Assembly: GCA_905147135.1 (NCBI GenBank) | Contig: LR990043.1 | Location: 18,229,584-18,293,583, forward strand | DNA length: 64,000 bases | DNA from: Blastobasis lacticolella | Lineage: Eukaryota > Arthropoda > Insecta > Lepidoptera > Blastobasidae | Reading direction: 5' to 3' | Shown here: positions 31,930-43,455 of the stretch, one piece after another | Numbering within the stretch: position 1 is the stretch's first letter | Layout of the letters: each line of letters opens with the position of its first letter | Program-made: the position numbers and the translations under genes | Notes under the pieces: generated by a model | The model's database searches: none | Seen by the model: the letters and a program-made list of their open reading frames with translations, nothing else | What the model was told of the DNA's origin: nothing

Positions 31930-32236
31930 GCCTTTAGTGCCATTTCACCACTTACCGAGGGCTTGGGTACTCATCCCCGTTACGTAGACCCATTAGGAGT
32001 TGTGTCCAAGTGAAGGTTCGGAAAGACGTTTCTCTCTCGTACGATTTGGATGTGGAATGAGCTCACAGCCAGTGTTTCCTTTGGATTATGACATGTGATC
32101 GTTCAAGAGGTATACTCGTATTAGAGGTCTCTTTAGAAGCAAGAAATGGATTGGTAGCGCCCCTGGTGGTGTTGATGTTCATAGGCGGCGGTGTCCACTT
32201 TCCATCAAGTGGTCCGTTTGACTGTTTGTCTGCCGT
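31930..32236 (+). pseudogene. LINE-B2 fragment, end of ORF2 and 3' UTR
   Basis: From 32039 the frame reads RTIWMWNELTASVSFGL then stop, as in the 14117 copy. Upstream ACCGAGGGCTTGGGTACTCA matches that copy on the nucleotide level but is frameshifted. The 3' UTR (GGCGGCGGTGTCCACTTTCC, then ATCAAGTGGTCCGTTTGACT) ends at the next insertion. Confidence 0.75.
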
Positions 32237-32253
32237 ATAATAGAAAAATTAAT

Positions 32254-32515
32254 TGGCCGTGTGGTGTCCGGCAGAGTAGAATAGCTGCAACCCCTTACAC
32301 TAATGGGTGTCGTATAAGGCGACTAATGTTTTCGAGGCAAAAGATCAAGAGTCTCCGTAGTCTGGAAAATGGACAGCAGCATTTTCCAATGTTATATAAA
32401 AACACTGCGATCTCCAACCCGCCTGCCAAGCGTGGAGATTATGGCAATAACCTCCCCTTTCGTGGGAGAGGCCCTAAGTCCTGCAGTGGACTGTTATGGG
32501 CTGTGATGATGACGA
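32254..32515 (+). mobile_element. RTE-tailed SINE-like element, full length
   Basis: TGGCCGTGTGGTGTCCGGCA to GTCCTGCAGTGGACTGTTAT plus a GATGATGACGAT tail. ATAATAGAAAAA before it and ATAATATAAAAA after it look like a slightly decayed target duplication, although five extra bases sit before the 5' end. It lies directly behind the LINE-B2 end. Confidence 0.85.
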
Positions 32516-32524
32516 TAATATAAA

Positions 32525-33730
32525 AAAGTGAAAAAAACTGAACTGGCTAACTCACTCTTAACTTTATGACTCCGATTTTGTGATGCCTAAATGCTTAGGA
32601 AAATCCAACTTAAATCGTTGTCTTACTTCAGCTGAATGGGCATAAGTGTTCCTCAACCTGTATAAAAAGCAGTGAACTAAGATTTTACGGTCTAAATGAC
32701 CAGCGAGGTTTATGACCACGCCCGACTTGGGTCTTCGTGGTCAGTATAAAGAAAGATCTAGATCAAAACACAATTACCGAGCGTGAATATTAGAAACTCC
32801 GCTCTTAATATTAAAATGCTACTCCTACATCATTACGGATTCGATTTGGTTTACTTGCGGATTTAATTAAACACGTAACGGTTGCGATAGTAAATACTAT
32901 TTTCTATAAAATGATTATGCAAAGTCTTATTCTTATCTAATTACATACAGAATCTAACAGCATATTGCAGTTTCTTTCAGTTATGAATACTGGATTTACT
33001 TTAATCGTGTTATGCTCATTGGGTATCAAATCAGCACAACTTGAAACATTCTTACTTGTTTGGTTTAGGAGTACAAAAGAGATTAGGAGAAATAACAGAT
33101 AGACATAAACTGCACCTATGCTACCGATTCTGCTTCTATGGATAACTTGTTTGTCTACCTCTTTAGCATAATTGGTAGAGCTGATAAAAGATCTCTAGAA
33201 AGAAGTTATTATATCAATTGATCCAACTGAGTTAAGACATGGGCGTTCTCTGTAAGTTCTTTGACCATCCTCTTGTAATTTTTCGTTGACTTTTACCTAT
33301 ATCACTTTATGAACTCGCATTATGAGATGTCTCATAAATAATTTTCCAAATCACCTGGTCGACATAGTCCAATTATAAGTTACTTACACAGATCTAACCT
33401 AAAGTAAGTAATTATGAGTCTAACCTCCAGCCAGGTAATAATATTTAATTATTAGTATTTTATTATTTAATAGTATTTTAACGTAAGCTCTTATTCCCCT
33501 TGCACGCGACCAAAGCCGCAGGCAAACTTAATGAAAACACTTACTTTTTAGATCTTAAAGTATAAAACAACATTTATTCAAATCTATGTGTCTTTGGATG
33601 TGTAGCTTAGAATCCTGTTGTTTGTAAAATCCGATAAGCGTGGAGCACGAATACTATTATTAAATTAAATTAAATTTCATTTATTTTAAGTTTCACAGAT
33701 TCATATTCTCATTACATTAATGCTAGCAGT
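32525..33730. other. AT-rich non-coding DNA
   Basis: No gene seen. GCACGCGACCAAAGCCGCAG at 33502 is the reverse start motif (actttcgt-cgcg type) of repeat X-like elements. Confidence 0.4.
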
Positions 33731-33734
33731 ACCA

Positions 33735-34035
33735 AAAATTTGTGTTTATTGCCTGCCTTATGGTAAGCAGTCATCACAGCTTATGGCGTTTGTAATACCA
33801 GTGGCACTCCCCACCTGTTGCAGACCCCGTAAAAACGCTTCCACCCCTTTCTTGAAGAACTCCATAATATACTCTCTAGGGAAAACCTCTCCAGGTAATT
33901 CATTCCACAATCTTTGTGTACGCGGAAGAAAGATCCTTTGGAACCGCACAGTTCGCGATCAATTTGACTACAAGGTGTGAGGGTGAACCCCTGTCGTTGG
34001 CGTGCAGTGCGATGATAGAATGTAGCTGTAGGCAT
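33735..34035 (-). pseudogene. LINE-B fragment, end of ORF2 and 3' UTR, one frameshift
   Basis: On the minus strand two overlapping frames join into one protein end. The upstream part reads HRTARQRQGFTLTPC, and the downstream part reads FLPRTQRLWNELPGEVFP and EYIMEFFKKGVEAFLRG, the conserved C-terminus of insect non-LTR ORF2. A single frameshift near 33930 separates them. The plus strand shows the 3' UTR complement (GCCTTATGGTAAGCAGTCAT). This copy links the LINE-B 3' UTR fragments elsewhere to a coding family. Confidence 0.8.
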
Positions 34036-34039
34036 TATG

Positions 34040-34950
34040 TCAAACAGTCCATGAGAACAAACGCCGTATAATATCTACGTATAGGTGTTGGTAAGTTTTC
34101 GGCACGCATAATGAATCAGAATGCAGTCACACAAAATCGCGTGCGTCGCTCGAATCGGATGCGAGTGAAAACATCGCGTAAAGTAAATAAGTTTGCGACT
34201 GCAATCGGAAGGCGCTATCCGGTCGTCGGTGCGCAATTGAATCATTATTATAGTTTATTTATACATCCGTTTTCGCGGCGGCCTCCGTTAAGGTGTTGCT
34301 CACCGTTTCTTTGTCGTGTTTTCGTATTTTTTATATATACCAAGCAGTTACAAACGTGCAAACAGCTGAGCTGATGGAAAGCGGTAATTGCCGTGGAGAA
34401 CATCTACAATTCATACAATTAGATTTTATGTAGAAAAATGCAGAACCGCAGGTGCTTATCACTGTGAGGACTAAGGTTACCTTATCCTTTCACTGGAACA
34501 CAACAATGCAAGTAATGTTTCCTAGGGAGATGAAATAGAGCTAACTGTGCACCATTTCATTTTAATAACGATTTTCAAAAATTACATCTGGAAAAGGGGG
34601 TATTTTCAAACCTTTTTATATTGAGAAAATATTTTTTATTAAATTTTAGGCATCTCAATATCAAGTATTAATTTTGATATGGTGTCTACAATTAAAAATA
34701 ATTGAGAACATATGTAATTGCAAAAAAAAAGCCGCCAACAGGTAAAAAAATAAGGCGAGTAAATAATTTCACTTCATTTAATTTCATTTTAAGGGCCTAA
34801 TAATATCTGGCCCATATCAATTTTACATTTTGTTGTGAAGACTTCACCCAGTGGTATCAGGACGGAGAGATGAAAAATAAGGTCAATAAAAATACAGGAT
34901 GTATTTTTGAGGTCTCCAATTGGTATAGTTATTCTACAAATTAACTGACC
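34040..34950. other. non-coding, no gene seen
   Basis: An 87-codon open frame at 34111-34374 is Arg-rich without a domain. The rest is AT-rich. Confidence 0.35.
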
Positions 34951-34968
34951 ACAGTTTATATTAATTAT

Positions 34969-35125
34969 TGAAAGAGACCCAAGAAGCGATGGATTAACAT
35001 TGCTGAGTCGAACGCGAGAGTCAACGGCTTACGACGAGAGGATGCCGAAGACCGGGCGAAGTGGAGAAGATTGAGTAGGAAAGCGGACTCTGGCAGAGGC
35101 CGGGATGAGCGCTAGGACGATGATG
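34969..35125 (+). pseudogene. 5'-truncated RTE insertion with 16-bp TSD
   Basis: The 157-bp insert begins inside ORF2. The frame 34972-35115 reads KRPKKRWINIAESNARVNGL, then EDAEDRAKWRRLSRKADSG and a stop, the C-terminal signature of RTE-type reverse transcriptases. A GACGATGATG tail follows. It is bordered by AGTTTATATTAATTAT at 34953-34968 and 35126-35141, an exact 16-bp duplication. 5' truncation with a precise duplication marks a target-primed reverse transcription event that stopped early. The open frame and intact duplication suggest a young insertion. Confidence 0.95.
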
Positions 35126-35144
35126 AGTTTATATTAATTATATT

Positions 35145-36160
35145 GTCATGTGGTCAGATAACTTGTTTAATGAATGCACAAACGGTAGCGATTTCTATGA
35201 ATGGTGGCTGTTAATATTTCTTTTTGGAATTCGGGGTCCTATTTTTGAACCGGTCGCCTCGAGTCGAACGGTTTTCAATTTTAGTTTTCGGCATGGAAAA
35301 TTCATTATTTTCATGCATGCAAGCAGCATTTCTTTTGAACCGTTTGCTTTAAAAAACGTTTAATAAATACTGAGTTGAGGCAATGTATTAAGTATATTAT
35401 CAAACATTCTTAAAATAGGTAAACACATAATTCATGTCGTATTTTGAAATGTACAGTAGCGAAAATATAGAAATAAATAGGGAACAACAATCAGACCAAT
35501 ATATGTAATAAGCATCAGAAACATACCTATTCTTGGAACGAGCCACCTCAAAAATACTTTCGTCGCATTAAAAAGTCACGCTCAGCTTCACATTATGATC
35601 GCAGAGAATAACATTGTGCTCATGGTTATAATGAACAGACCTGCTACTGCGCTCCCCATGTGAAAGAGCCCTAAAGTAATTACCTTAATATGGCAATTAT
35701 ACCGACCAATTAGGACATACGGCGGATACTAGATATATGGCTCTTCGGTTTAGATGTATAGCAGCAATTATATTACCCTGTGATACACGATATGTGGTGT
35801 CCGGTTGGCAGTGTCAGTGTAGACTAGGATTTAGCACCAGCACCATCCAATGTTGGATCTTACTTATTTCACCCTCATATTGTTGTAGGTAGTTAGCTTG
35901 ATGATTTTGGGAATAATTGAGAATAACAATAATAATAGTCCGTTAATCTGATCCTCGGCTATTTGGTCTTCTCTTTCGAGGAGGTCTCCTCTTTAAATGA
36001 CCTCTTAATAATGATAATATACCATCACGGGGTGCTAATCGGCTCACTGGGACTTGTTACTGCGTAATTGCGGAACCGCGGAGCTGGGGCTGGCACATAG
36101 CTATGACACGACCAATACCTAACACTGGAACACTACGTACTTTCCATAGTCCAAAGGTCC
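35145..36160. other. AT-rich non-coding DNA
   Basis: No gene recognised. A 16-bp string GAGTCGAACGGTTTTC at about 35269 recurs as its complement at about 30645, perhaps a remnant of an old repeat. Confidence 0.35.
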
Positions 36161-36164
36161 ACAG

Positions 36165-36425
36165 GCTACGCTGACTACTTACCATCAGGCAGGCCGTAAG
36201 CTTGTTTGCCAACTTAGTGGTATAAAGAAAGTACAGATCCCGGGTATCTGACCTGATCGCGCTCGACCTCATCTTTGCCCTCTTCGGGTAGGGATACTGT
36301 TTTGCAGGCAATGAACTCGAGCTACGAGAGTAGTACCTCAGTTGCAAACATCCATAGGCTGCTGTAACAGGCAGGCCGCAGGCTTGTTTGTCACCTTAGT
36401 GGTATAAAAAAAGTGCGGAGAGTTA
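36165..36425 (+). repeat. two LINE-B 3' ends
   Basis: ACCATCAGGCAGGCCGTAAG then AACTTAGTGGTATAAAGAAA (36181-36235), and GGCAGGCCGCAGGCTTGTTT then ACCTTAGTGGTATAAAAAAA (36369-36415). Two separate ends about 180 bp apart in the same orientation. Confidence 0.6.
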
Positions 36426-36664
36426 TATTTTTATTGTCTTGTACTGATCCTACTTTCTCGTGCATAATTTTTCTTTGCTTAAAAAGTATTCAAGTTTACC
36501 AGTACTTTTGAATCAAAGGAACATGACCTCTGTGAAAAGGGTTGGTGCTATTTTCCGCCTGGTACACTCATCGCTAGCAAGGTGGGATATCTCTTTACCA
36601 CACGGCACTCGCTACCTTAGTGCTATAAAAAACTCATCGTTGCAGCAGCCAGCCAGTCCGGCAT

Positions 36665-36740
36665 GGTAATAAGGGTTTCGGGATCGCGGCGCGTGCGCCG
36701 ACAGCTGTGCGCGCAGATGCGCCCACGCAGCCCTGGACGT
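36665..36740. other. CpG-rich pocket
   Basis: ATCGCGGCGCGTGCGCCGAC then TGTGCGCGCAGATGCGCCC. No promoter motif or exon boundary recognised. Confidence 0.3.
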
Positions 36741-37319
36741 CTGTTGAGGCTATATCGCGCTATTTTTATTAAAAGTATATCGATGGTTCGCAGGGGATAG
36801 GAATGAAGTAGTACGATAGAATGATACAACTATTTTGGTCTTTATTATTGAAATTAAAATTACGTATTATGTTGAATCTGGAGATCAGAAAGCGGAATAC
36901 ATTTTTTCTTTCGGTTGTTAATTTGGACAACCTTAAATATTAAGGTTAAGTCTCAACTGGTACTTATACACTTTATTTACATTTTAAATTACAATAAAAA
37001 CATTAAAAAAAAATTCTTAGTCTAACACCAAAAACTTTAATTCTAACTAAACTAAAGACAAAAATCTTGACCCAGGTCCCCCGAATTCAACTTGCCCATT
37101 TTATAAAACTACAACAAACGAAATAAATGTTTAATGAGGAATGATTTGTTTTTTCCAATTGAACAACTGATGAACCGAAATTGATAATTCTTCATTCAAT
37201 AATTAAGAAATATTGATCCAAACCCATTGATACTGAGTTAGCCGACAGAAAGATCTTACAACTTACTACATTACAGAACAAAAACAGAAAATTGACTGTG
37301 GCCACATTCTATTGGGAGG

Positions 37320-37425
37320 AACATGTATCCGTGGCCAACGCGTGGGTCATGCCCCTGGTATTACAACGTCCGTATACTGCGGTGACCGCTTACCATCAGG
37401 CAGGCCGTAAGCACAAAAAAAACCA
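37320..37425 (+). repeat. LINE-B 3' UTR fragment
   Basis: GTGGCCAACGCGTGGGTCAT, CCCCTGGTATTACAACGTCC, GGTGACCGCTTACCATCAGG and CAGGCCGTAAGC, ending in an A run. Confidence 0.65.
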
Positions 37426-37429
37426 CCCT

Positions 37430-38020
37430 CGGGAGTAAATGAAACCAGAATAGAATTTAAATATTTTCGCCAATGACTACGATTTCGACTTCGAAATATA
37501 GTCTCTCTATAGTCTTTATTCTTACTCTAAATACATATTCTCACCAGTTTATATCAAGTGGTCTTGCAAGCTAAATTGTACAAATAAAAACGGCAGATGC
37601 GCGATCGCATTCTTCCGCAAAGGACGGTCCCCGACCCTCGGCAACCCCTCGCAAGGTGTCTGCACGACCTTTTTATTCCTTCTACACGACCTTTTTTATT
37701 CCCTTTTCACTGTGTGTAATTTTAGCGATCCGTTACGCAATGTGCAGAAACTGACGGCGCCAGCTTGCGTGTTTACTTGTTGGGGTAGCGACCTTAGCTT
37801 GGGACCTTAACTAGTATTATTTACAAGTGTACGATGGTATCTGTTAGTAGGTAGGTTAAGATAGGTTAGTACTTTTTTATCGGTGCTCTATATCTAGGAG
37901 ACCGGTATTTCAAAAATTTTGGCAGATTTTAGAATGCAATACCAACACCAGTATTAAACTGAGAATCAGTTACGATTCCAATAAGATTACATTAATCAAA
38001 GTTTTTGCTGAATATTCAAT
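37430..38020. other. non-coding, small direct repeat at 37662-37705
   Basis: TGCACGACCTTTTTATTCCT is followed by ACACGACCTTTTTTATTCCC, a two-unit repeat of about 22 bp. No gene. Confidence 0.45.
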
Positions 38021-38025
38021 TTGTT

Positions 38026-38345
38026 TCAATCTTGGCGTTGTCCGTAGTGCTGGCCGGGATACACGATTTGCAGATCAGGTAATTACAGTAAAGCGACTGC
38101 CGTCTGACTTCCGTGGCTCCGCTACCAGGGGATCCAGACCAGATTGGACCGTGGTTACACATTCAGTTGTCAAAATGGGCAGGTTTCATCACGATGTTTT
38201 CCTTCACCGTAAAAGCAACGGTTAGTATTCAACTAATGTACATAACTCAGAAAAGAGACATTGGTACATGGCCACAGTGGTATTCGAAGCCGGTACCTCT
38301 CACTTACGAGTGGGATACCGTAATCACTCGGCAACAACTTTCGAC
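38026..38345 (-). mobile_element. SINE-2, near full-length copy
   Basis: Plus-strand CTTGGCGTTGTCCGTAGTGC, GCAGATCAGGTAATTACAGT, GGGGATCCAGACCAGATTGG, CACGATGTTTTCCTTCACCG, AACTAATGTACATAACTCAG and a CTTACGAGTGGGATACCG head region are the complement of the 18364 and 53190 copies. Confidence 0.85.
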
Positions 38346-38349
38346 CACA

Positions 38350-38455
38350 AACAACATATTTCTATCATCAGCCTATTCTAGTCCACTGTTGGACATAGGC
38401 CTCCCCCAATGCAGGACAATTCACCCCATGCCCCCAGCTTACTAAATCCCGCATC
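38350..38455 (-). repeat. RTE-type 3' end
   Basis: ATCATCAGCCTATTCTAGTC then CACTGTTGGACATAGGCCTC and CCCCAATGCAGG: the complement of the conserved RTE 3' terminus (AGGCCTATGTCC...GTGGACT...GGCTGATGAT). It directly abuts the SINE-2 copy. Confidence 0.75.
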
Positions 38456-38675
38456 CACATGCAGCCTTTCCCATAAACATACCTCTCAAATCACTAATGC
38501 AATTATTGGATTCCGGGCACATAAGTTTTACACCGAACTATTAGTTTACTGTGATTTACAAGCCTTATTCCTGATATACTGTCCGTAATTTATGTCTCCA
38601 GCACTAACAAATGAAATCTAAACAGAAACAGATACAGATTTCCGTTCGGCGCAAGTGTAATTTACTGCATAGTAT

Positions 38676-39138
38676 AGAGTGGCCAACGGTACTGTATTTA
38701 ATAGGACGTCCCGTATTTCAGCTACCATTTATGTCGTGTCCTGTATTTTATTAAGAAAAATATAGGACCATATGGGGTCATATTTTTGAAACCGTGTGCG
38801 TTCGCCACTTTCACACTAGTGGTAACTTGCTACAGATAGAAAGTACAAGCATAAGAGGGCGAGCACTCACGTGGATGCGAGCTATTTAAAAAAAAGGGCC
38901 CCGGGTCTCGTATCTTTAAATTGACTGCACGCTCTATACTAATACTCGTTTTAAGCACTACGCTACCCGACACCGCAATTAAATAACAGAAATTTATATT
39001 GTACATTTTTAATTTTTTTAAAGGTAATAAGCAAAATTTGTTTAATGTCAACCCGCGGTGTCCCGTATTTTTTCCGTAATTCCCAGTTTAGATCACATGT
39101 CCTATAAAACGAGCACTCAGGGTTGGTCACCCTAGCAT
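38676..39138. mobile_element. TIR element, decayed ends
   Basis: Left AGAGTGGCCAACGGTACTG, then AATAGGACGTCCCGTATTTC; right ...TCACATGTCCTATAAAACGA ... GGGTTGGTCACCCTAGC. The ends are complementary in the GTGRCCAAC and ATAGGACATG blocks, and GTCCCGTATTT recurs near both ends. About 460 bp, no transposase. Confidence 0.5.
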
Positions 39139-39144
39139 AGCACC

Positions 39145-39645
39145 TTACTGTCGTGAGAATTCATTACTTGCATATCACAGTGCACCAACTTGTTTGTTCA
39201 GTGGACAAAATCGCAACTAAAGTATTGTTTGTTGTACTAAAATGACAGCTTGTAGCCCTACTCCTTCACCTCTAACGACGCCGTCAACTGAACAGATAAG
39301 CTGGTCGCACTGTAGAGTGGTCAAATCTAGAGCTAAGTATCGGAATTTTGAAATGTTTCTTTGTTGTCAATAACTGCGATGCCATCGCCGGTTCAGAAAA
39401 GTTCGTGGCACTCTACGTCCGCAGTGCACGTTAGAAACATCCGTCGGGTTTGCTCCAATAAATAATTGCAAAATGCAGTCTGCCACTTTTATTGATAAAT
39501 ACGGTGGTTGCATTTTGGCGTGGCAGGTTATTTTAATGGCATATGGGCGTAGGGTGGGTGGCGTTGTTATTACTTGTCAGTCAGGACAGCTTTTGCTGTT
39601 AGAGCAACTGCTCAGTTTAGTTAAAGTCACCTGTTGATCAATAAC
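39145..39645. other. non-coding, no gene seen
   Basis: Mixed sequence without motif. Confidence 0.35.
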
Positions 39646-39649
39646 TACT

Positions 39650-40228
39650 TATTTTATAAAGTGAAAAAGTTAGTATGTTTGTAAGTTGGATTGTATGTTG
39701 GGGATGAACATTACCCGTAAACCGATTTTGAAAATTCTTTCACTAGGAAGCCAATATTCTCTAGTGTCATAGAGTTAAGTGTGTGTATATTTGTCGTATT
39801 GTCGTTTGTTTGTTTGTGTATAGTTGGATTTCGATAAAATTTGGTATTACACATAGGCTATTTGTTTATACCCCTCCCCTTCCCCGGGGAGTGTACGTCG
39901 TGTAGTATCCAAGACTTCGCTTTGGCGCCAACCGTTCTCATATTGTTTCCTAGTTCACGGCGACACAAGCGGTGTTTATTGTCAGTTGGATTCCCACGAG
40001 GCTGGAGATTGTGGACTGTTTATGTTTGAGCTACGCAGACAGGCAGTTAGGACGCGCGGTCCAGCCGCTGGGCTAAATGCTGCTTTTATATGCTATTAGC
40101 CGTTCCCCGTGATTGTCTACTACTTGGGAATAATGTGTCTGTTATTTTTAAAATCGGTTCAGTAGTTTCGGAGATTACCTCCAACATACAAACTTACAAA
40201 CATACAAACTTTTCCTCTTTATAAAATA
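39650..40228 (+). repeat. lepidopteran LINE/unclassified repeat, 3' block
   Basis: ATTTTTAAAATCGGTTCAGT then AGTTTCGGAGATTACCTCCA, ACATACAAACTTTTCCTCTT and TATAAAATATT form a common repeat ending. A matching internal start (TTCGATAAAATTTGGTATTA) is at 39828. The mid part holds a 62-codon frame with no domain. Confidence 0.55.
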
Positions 40229-40229
40229 T

Positions 40230-41240
40230 TCGCCTACTGGTAAAAGGTTAGTAGTCATTGGAGTTCTTCACTCGCATGAAATGATTATTTTTTTCAATAT
40301 TTTGGTGGATTCGGACATTTATCTTTTACCTTTTCGACAATCATATGTCATTTGATATACTTATGAGATGAAAGGTGGAATAGGTGTGTTAGGATCGTAG
40401 CTGCATTTGATAGTCTTCTGCCTAATCCTGTAGGATGCAAGCGTGAGAGTGTATGTACTTGGTGTTTACTCTTTATGACGTCAAGGATAATATATAATAC
40501 TACTCTAGTAATTTCTTGTAGCTCATGTAAGAAGTCTTCTATAAATTAATGTAGTGGCTGTTCGCTAAGGCATGAGTTTTTATAATAAGTCGTTTCTGAA
40601 GAAATCAGTTTCAATAATCAATGTTTGGAAGCATATTGATCTGGATTTGGTTGACTTGGTTGCACAACACATTATTAGGTATAGTACCTATACTTCAAGT
40701 TATAGTCAGAATGGGTAGCACAAAAAGCTAGTCTGCAAACCTCTGTCTCTCACAAGTAGATCTACATTGTCTCCGGAGCTGTTGGAAAACAGAAAATGTC
40801 AAGATAAAAACGGCATTTTCAATATTTTTCCATCGTGTTAGCAGCGGTGACAAACGCGGTCGGCGTTCATGATTCATTTCTAGCCATTTCTATATCGGGG
40901 TAAGGTATTTCGTACAAACATAACTACATTCTTATTTGTATTAAAATGTAGTTTATCAATAGATAATGTTGGAATATCTTATCGATTACGTGAGAAGTCA
41001 CAATTCAATTTATTTTCTTCCTTATGTGGCGTTGCAATTTTCGATCACATCGTAGTACTAATAAATATTAAATACTTAATATTTCACAAACAGAATTTGG
41101 AGATAATTCATGACAAAGTTGATAATGAATTTTTTTGATAAACCATTGGCTTTCTCATAATATAAAAGGAATCTAAAAACAAAGTTTCTATTATATCTGA
41201 GTCAAGATATATATTGTGATAGATTGTGTTGGTATAGGAA
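40230..41240. other. AT-rich non-coding DNA
   Basis: No gene or repeat recognised. Confidence 0.4.
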
Positions 41241-41246
41241 TCAACT

Positions 41247-41350
41247 GGCCATGTGGTATCCGGCAGAGTAGAATAGCACTAACCACACTCGTGGGTGTCG
41301 TACAAGGCGACTACGAGGCAAAACTTCTAGTCTCCGTAGGCTGTAAAATG
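41247..41350 (+). mobile_element. RTE-tailed SINE-like element, 5' part only
   Basis: TGGCCATGTGGTATCCGGCA, GAGTAGAATAGCACTAACCA and GTCGTACAAGGCGACTACGA. Similarity stops at about 41350, so the 3' half is lost. It retains the same 5' start as the full copies. Confidence 0.75.
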
Positions 41351-41359
41351 GGCAGGATA

Positions 41360-41985
41360 GGGAACCGTGGTTTTGATAGTAGAGGGGCCTTGCATTTGCC
41401 GATTTGGTCGAGAGCAACGCTTCGTATTTTAGAGAAGGGTAACACATTGGTGTTGCAAGGATTCTTGCAGCGATAACCACAATTGATATAAAAACAAGAC
41501 TGGGCACTATTGAATATGAAGTGATACTTATATAAAGCATACACAAGTTTGCCTTCAGTCCCATCCTTGTGCAAGAGGGCACCAAAATCTGACTTAAGTA
41601 ATAGTTTTGAGCATAACATATTTAGGTTATGCTCATCATCATTTTCTCAGCCGCAGAATATCTACTGCTGGCCATATGCTGCTGCCACCCACACATTTTC
41701 TACGACGATCGACTCTGTGCATAACATTTACGCCTATCAAGTTCATTTTTGTTACGCTTAATATTCATAACCGCAGGTGCATTGTCACTGTGAAAGTTGA
41801 CATGCCTCATCAATGTAATACAAATGCTATTCCTCAAACCGGATAACGTTTAGTTGATGGACTGGAGTTCTTCAAGAAGGTATATCTGGTAGCTGCTTAC
41901 CATCAGGCGGGCCGCGTTTGTTTAACATCGTGTAAAAAATTAGATTTTAGAAAAAAATAATTTTATTTTCGACATTAACGACCAA
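41360..41985. other. non-coding, with two short repeat ends
   Basis: GCTCATCATCATTTTCTCAG followed by TACTGCTGGCCATATG (41633-41680) resembles a decayed RTE 3' end on the minus strand. TTACCATCAGGCGGGCCGCG at 41898 is a LINE-B end. Confidence 0.4.
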
Positions 41986-41990
41986 ATAAC

Positions 41991-42135
41991 GACGACCTGA
42001 GTTGGTTAATATGCCGGTCTGCCACGCAGAGGTCCCAGGTTTGATTCCCGGCCAAGCAGAAATTGAAATGATGAATTTTAATTTCTGTTACTTGTCTAGG
42101 TGTAGTATGTATGCATTAAAAAAATTAGCACTCAT
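41991..42135 (+). mobile_element. SINE-1, 3'-truncated copy
   Basis: GACGACCTGAGTTGGTTAAT, GCCACGCAGAGGTCCCAGG, GATTCCCGGCC and AATTTTAATTTCTGTTACTT. The usual 3' block (CAAGCTTTGCTTAG) is missing. Confidence 0.8.
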
Positions 42136-42494
42136 AAAAATAGGTAAGTAATTTACAATTTCCAAATCAGAAATCATATAATAAACACATTCAACTGCAG
42201 CATTTTTCTCACATAGATACAAAATTGTAATGTCATAGCGGAGATAGAGCTGTGGTAGAGCGGAGGTAGAGTTAGGTTTTTGTCGCTAGTCCCGGATGCG
42301 CCAGAGCATCCGGCGCGGGAATAAGCCTTCCCGACTCTTGGAAATGTGATATTTTATAAGACGCCATACGGTGCTATTAGTTCTGTATAGTAGATTGAAC
42401 TTGAAGTGTTTCCAATGAAATAGGTTTAACGGGTTAATCGCGGTCTTTTTGTTTCGATCTTCGCAGTATTTTGTCGCGCTTCTTATACATCATT

Positions 42495-42660
42495 GCAAAA
42501 ACATTATTTATTTATTTATTTAACCATTTATTGTACACAAGATTGTTACAAAAGTATATTACATCATATATCAGACACAACAGGCCAACTTATTTCTATA
42601 AAGAAATTTCTTTCAGCAGGCCTACAGCAGAGAGATCGTGACAATTAAATGCAATAAAGA
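42495..42660 (-). repeat. retroelement 3' end
   Basis: TTTATTTATTTATTTAACCA then TTTATTGTACACAAG: an AATAAA-type 3' end read on the minus strand. A related motif is at 11100. AAAGAAATTTCTTTCAGCAG follows. Confidence 0.45.
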
Positions 42661-42664
42661 CGTC

Positions 42665-43285
42665 ATGTCAGTAATTACTGTTGAATTAAAATATACCATA
42701 TGAATACCACCTCCACCCGCCTCTACCGCCTTGCACGTTCCTGAAAGCAGGCATTCCATAAAGAGCGACATCCATCACTGCGTCCTCATCTTTTCCGCCA
42801 CCTTAAATTTTACCGCAACCCGATTTCCGAACGATCGCCTAACTATCTTTCAGGTGGTCGGTACATCGTGCTACAGCGTATATAAAATACACTGGTGTTT
42901 AATTTCATCATATAATCTAGTAGTAGGTCAATAGCTGTAAAGGAAAGCTATCAAATTCCCAGTTGCATAGACCGTTATCGGCCGCGTGCGAACCTCGGGA
43001 GCCTCTATCGGAACAGGTGCCACACAAATGAACGTTTCATATAACATAATATAAAATTGTTAGTGATTGAATGACACACGTCGTGTTCATCGAGGAGTCA
43101 GCAGTTGAGGATAATATAAAAAGCTATACATTTATTGTGCTCCCTACCTGACTTACTGTCTTTTGACAAATACAACCTGGGAGTTTTCAAATTCAAAGTT
43201 AAAAGCTCCTTTTTTATTAAAGTGCTTCACCAGACCACAGTGTAGCTTAGGTACACTGTAGATTCTTATTAGACATACCAAACAC
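42665..43285. other. non-coding, no gene seen
   Basis: No supported frame or repeat. Confidence 0.35.
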
Positions 43286-43369
43286 CCTGTACTTTATGCG
43301 AACGAAGTCGCAGGCACCGCTAGTCTACAATAAAATTAAAGGAGGGGTTTTGTTGTTGTAGTTGCATTC

Positions 43370-43455
43370 TCTTCTTCATCTTCTTATCGAGTTGATAGAA
43401 TTCGGCGACACATACAGCGTTTGGACTGCATGGAAGAAGTCCTCCATTGTGCAAG
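43370..43455 (-). repeat. AAG-tailed LINE end, second copy
   Basis: Plus-strand TTCTTCATCTTCTTATCGAG and TTCGGCGACACATACAGCG are the complement of the end at 63400-63482 (GCTGTATGCGTCGCCGAAT ... CGACTCGATAAGAAG). Just upstream, 43288-43325 (GCGAACGAAGTCGCAGGC) is a reverse start motif of another common repeat. Confidence 0.6.

Noticed and set aside
36536..36625. Another copy of the RTE-tailed element (GTTGGTGCTATTTT, CACACGGC)
   Set aside because: Only short scattered matches, not in consistent spacing with the consensus order.
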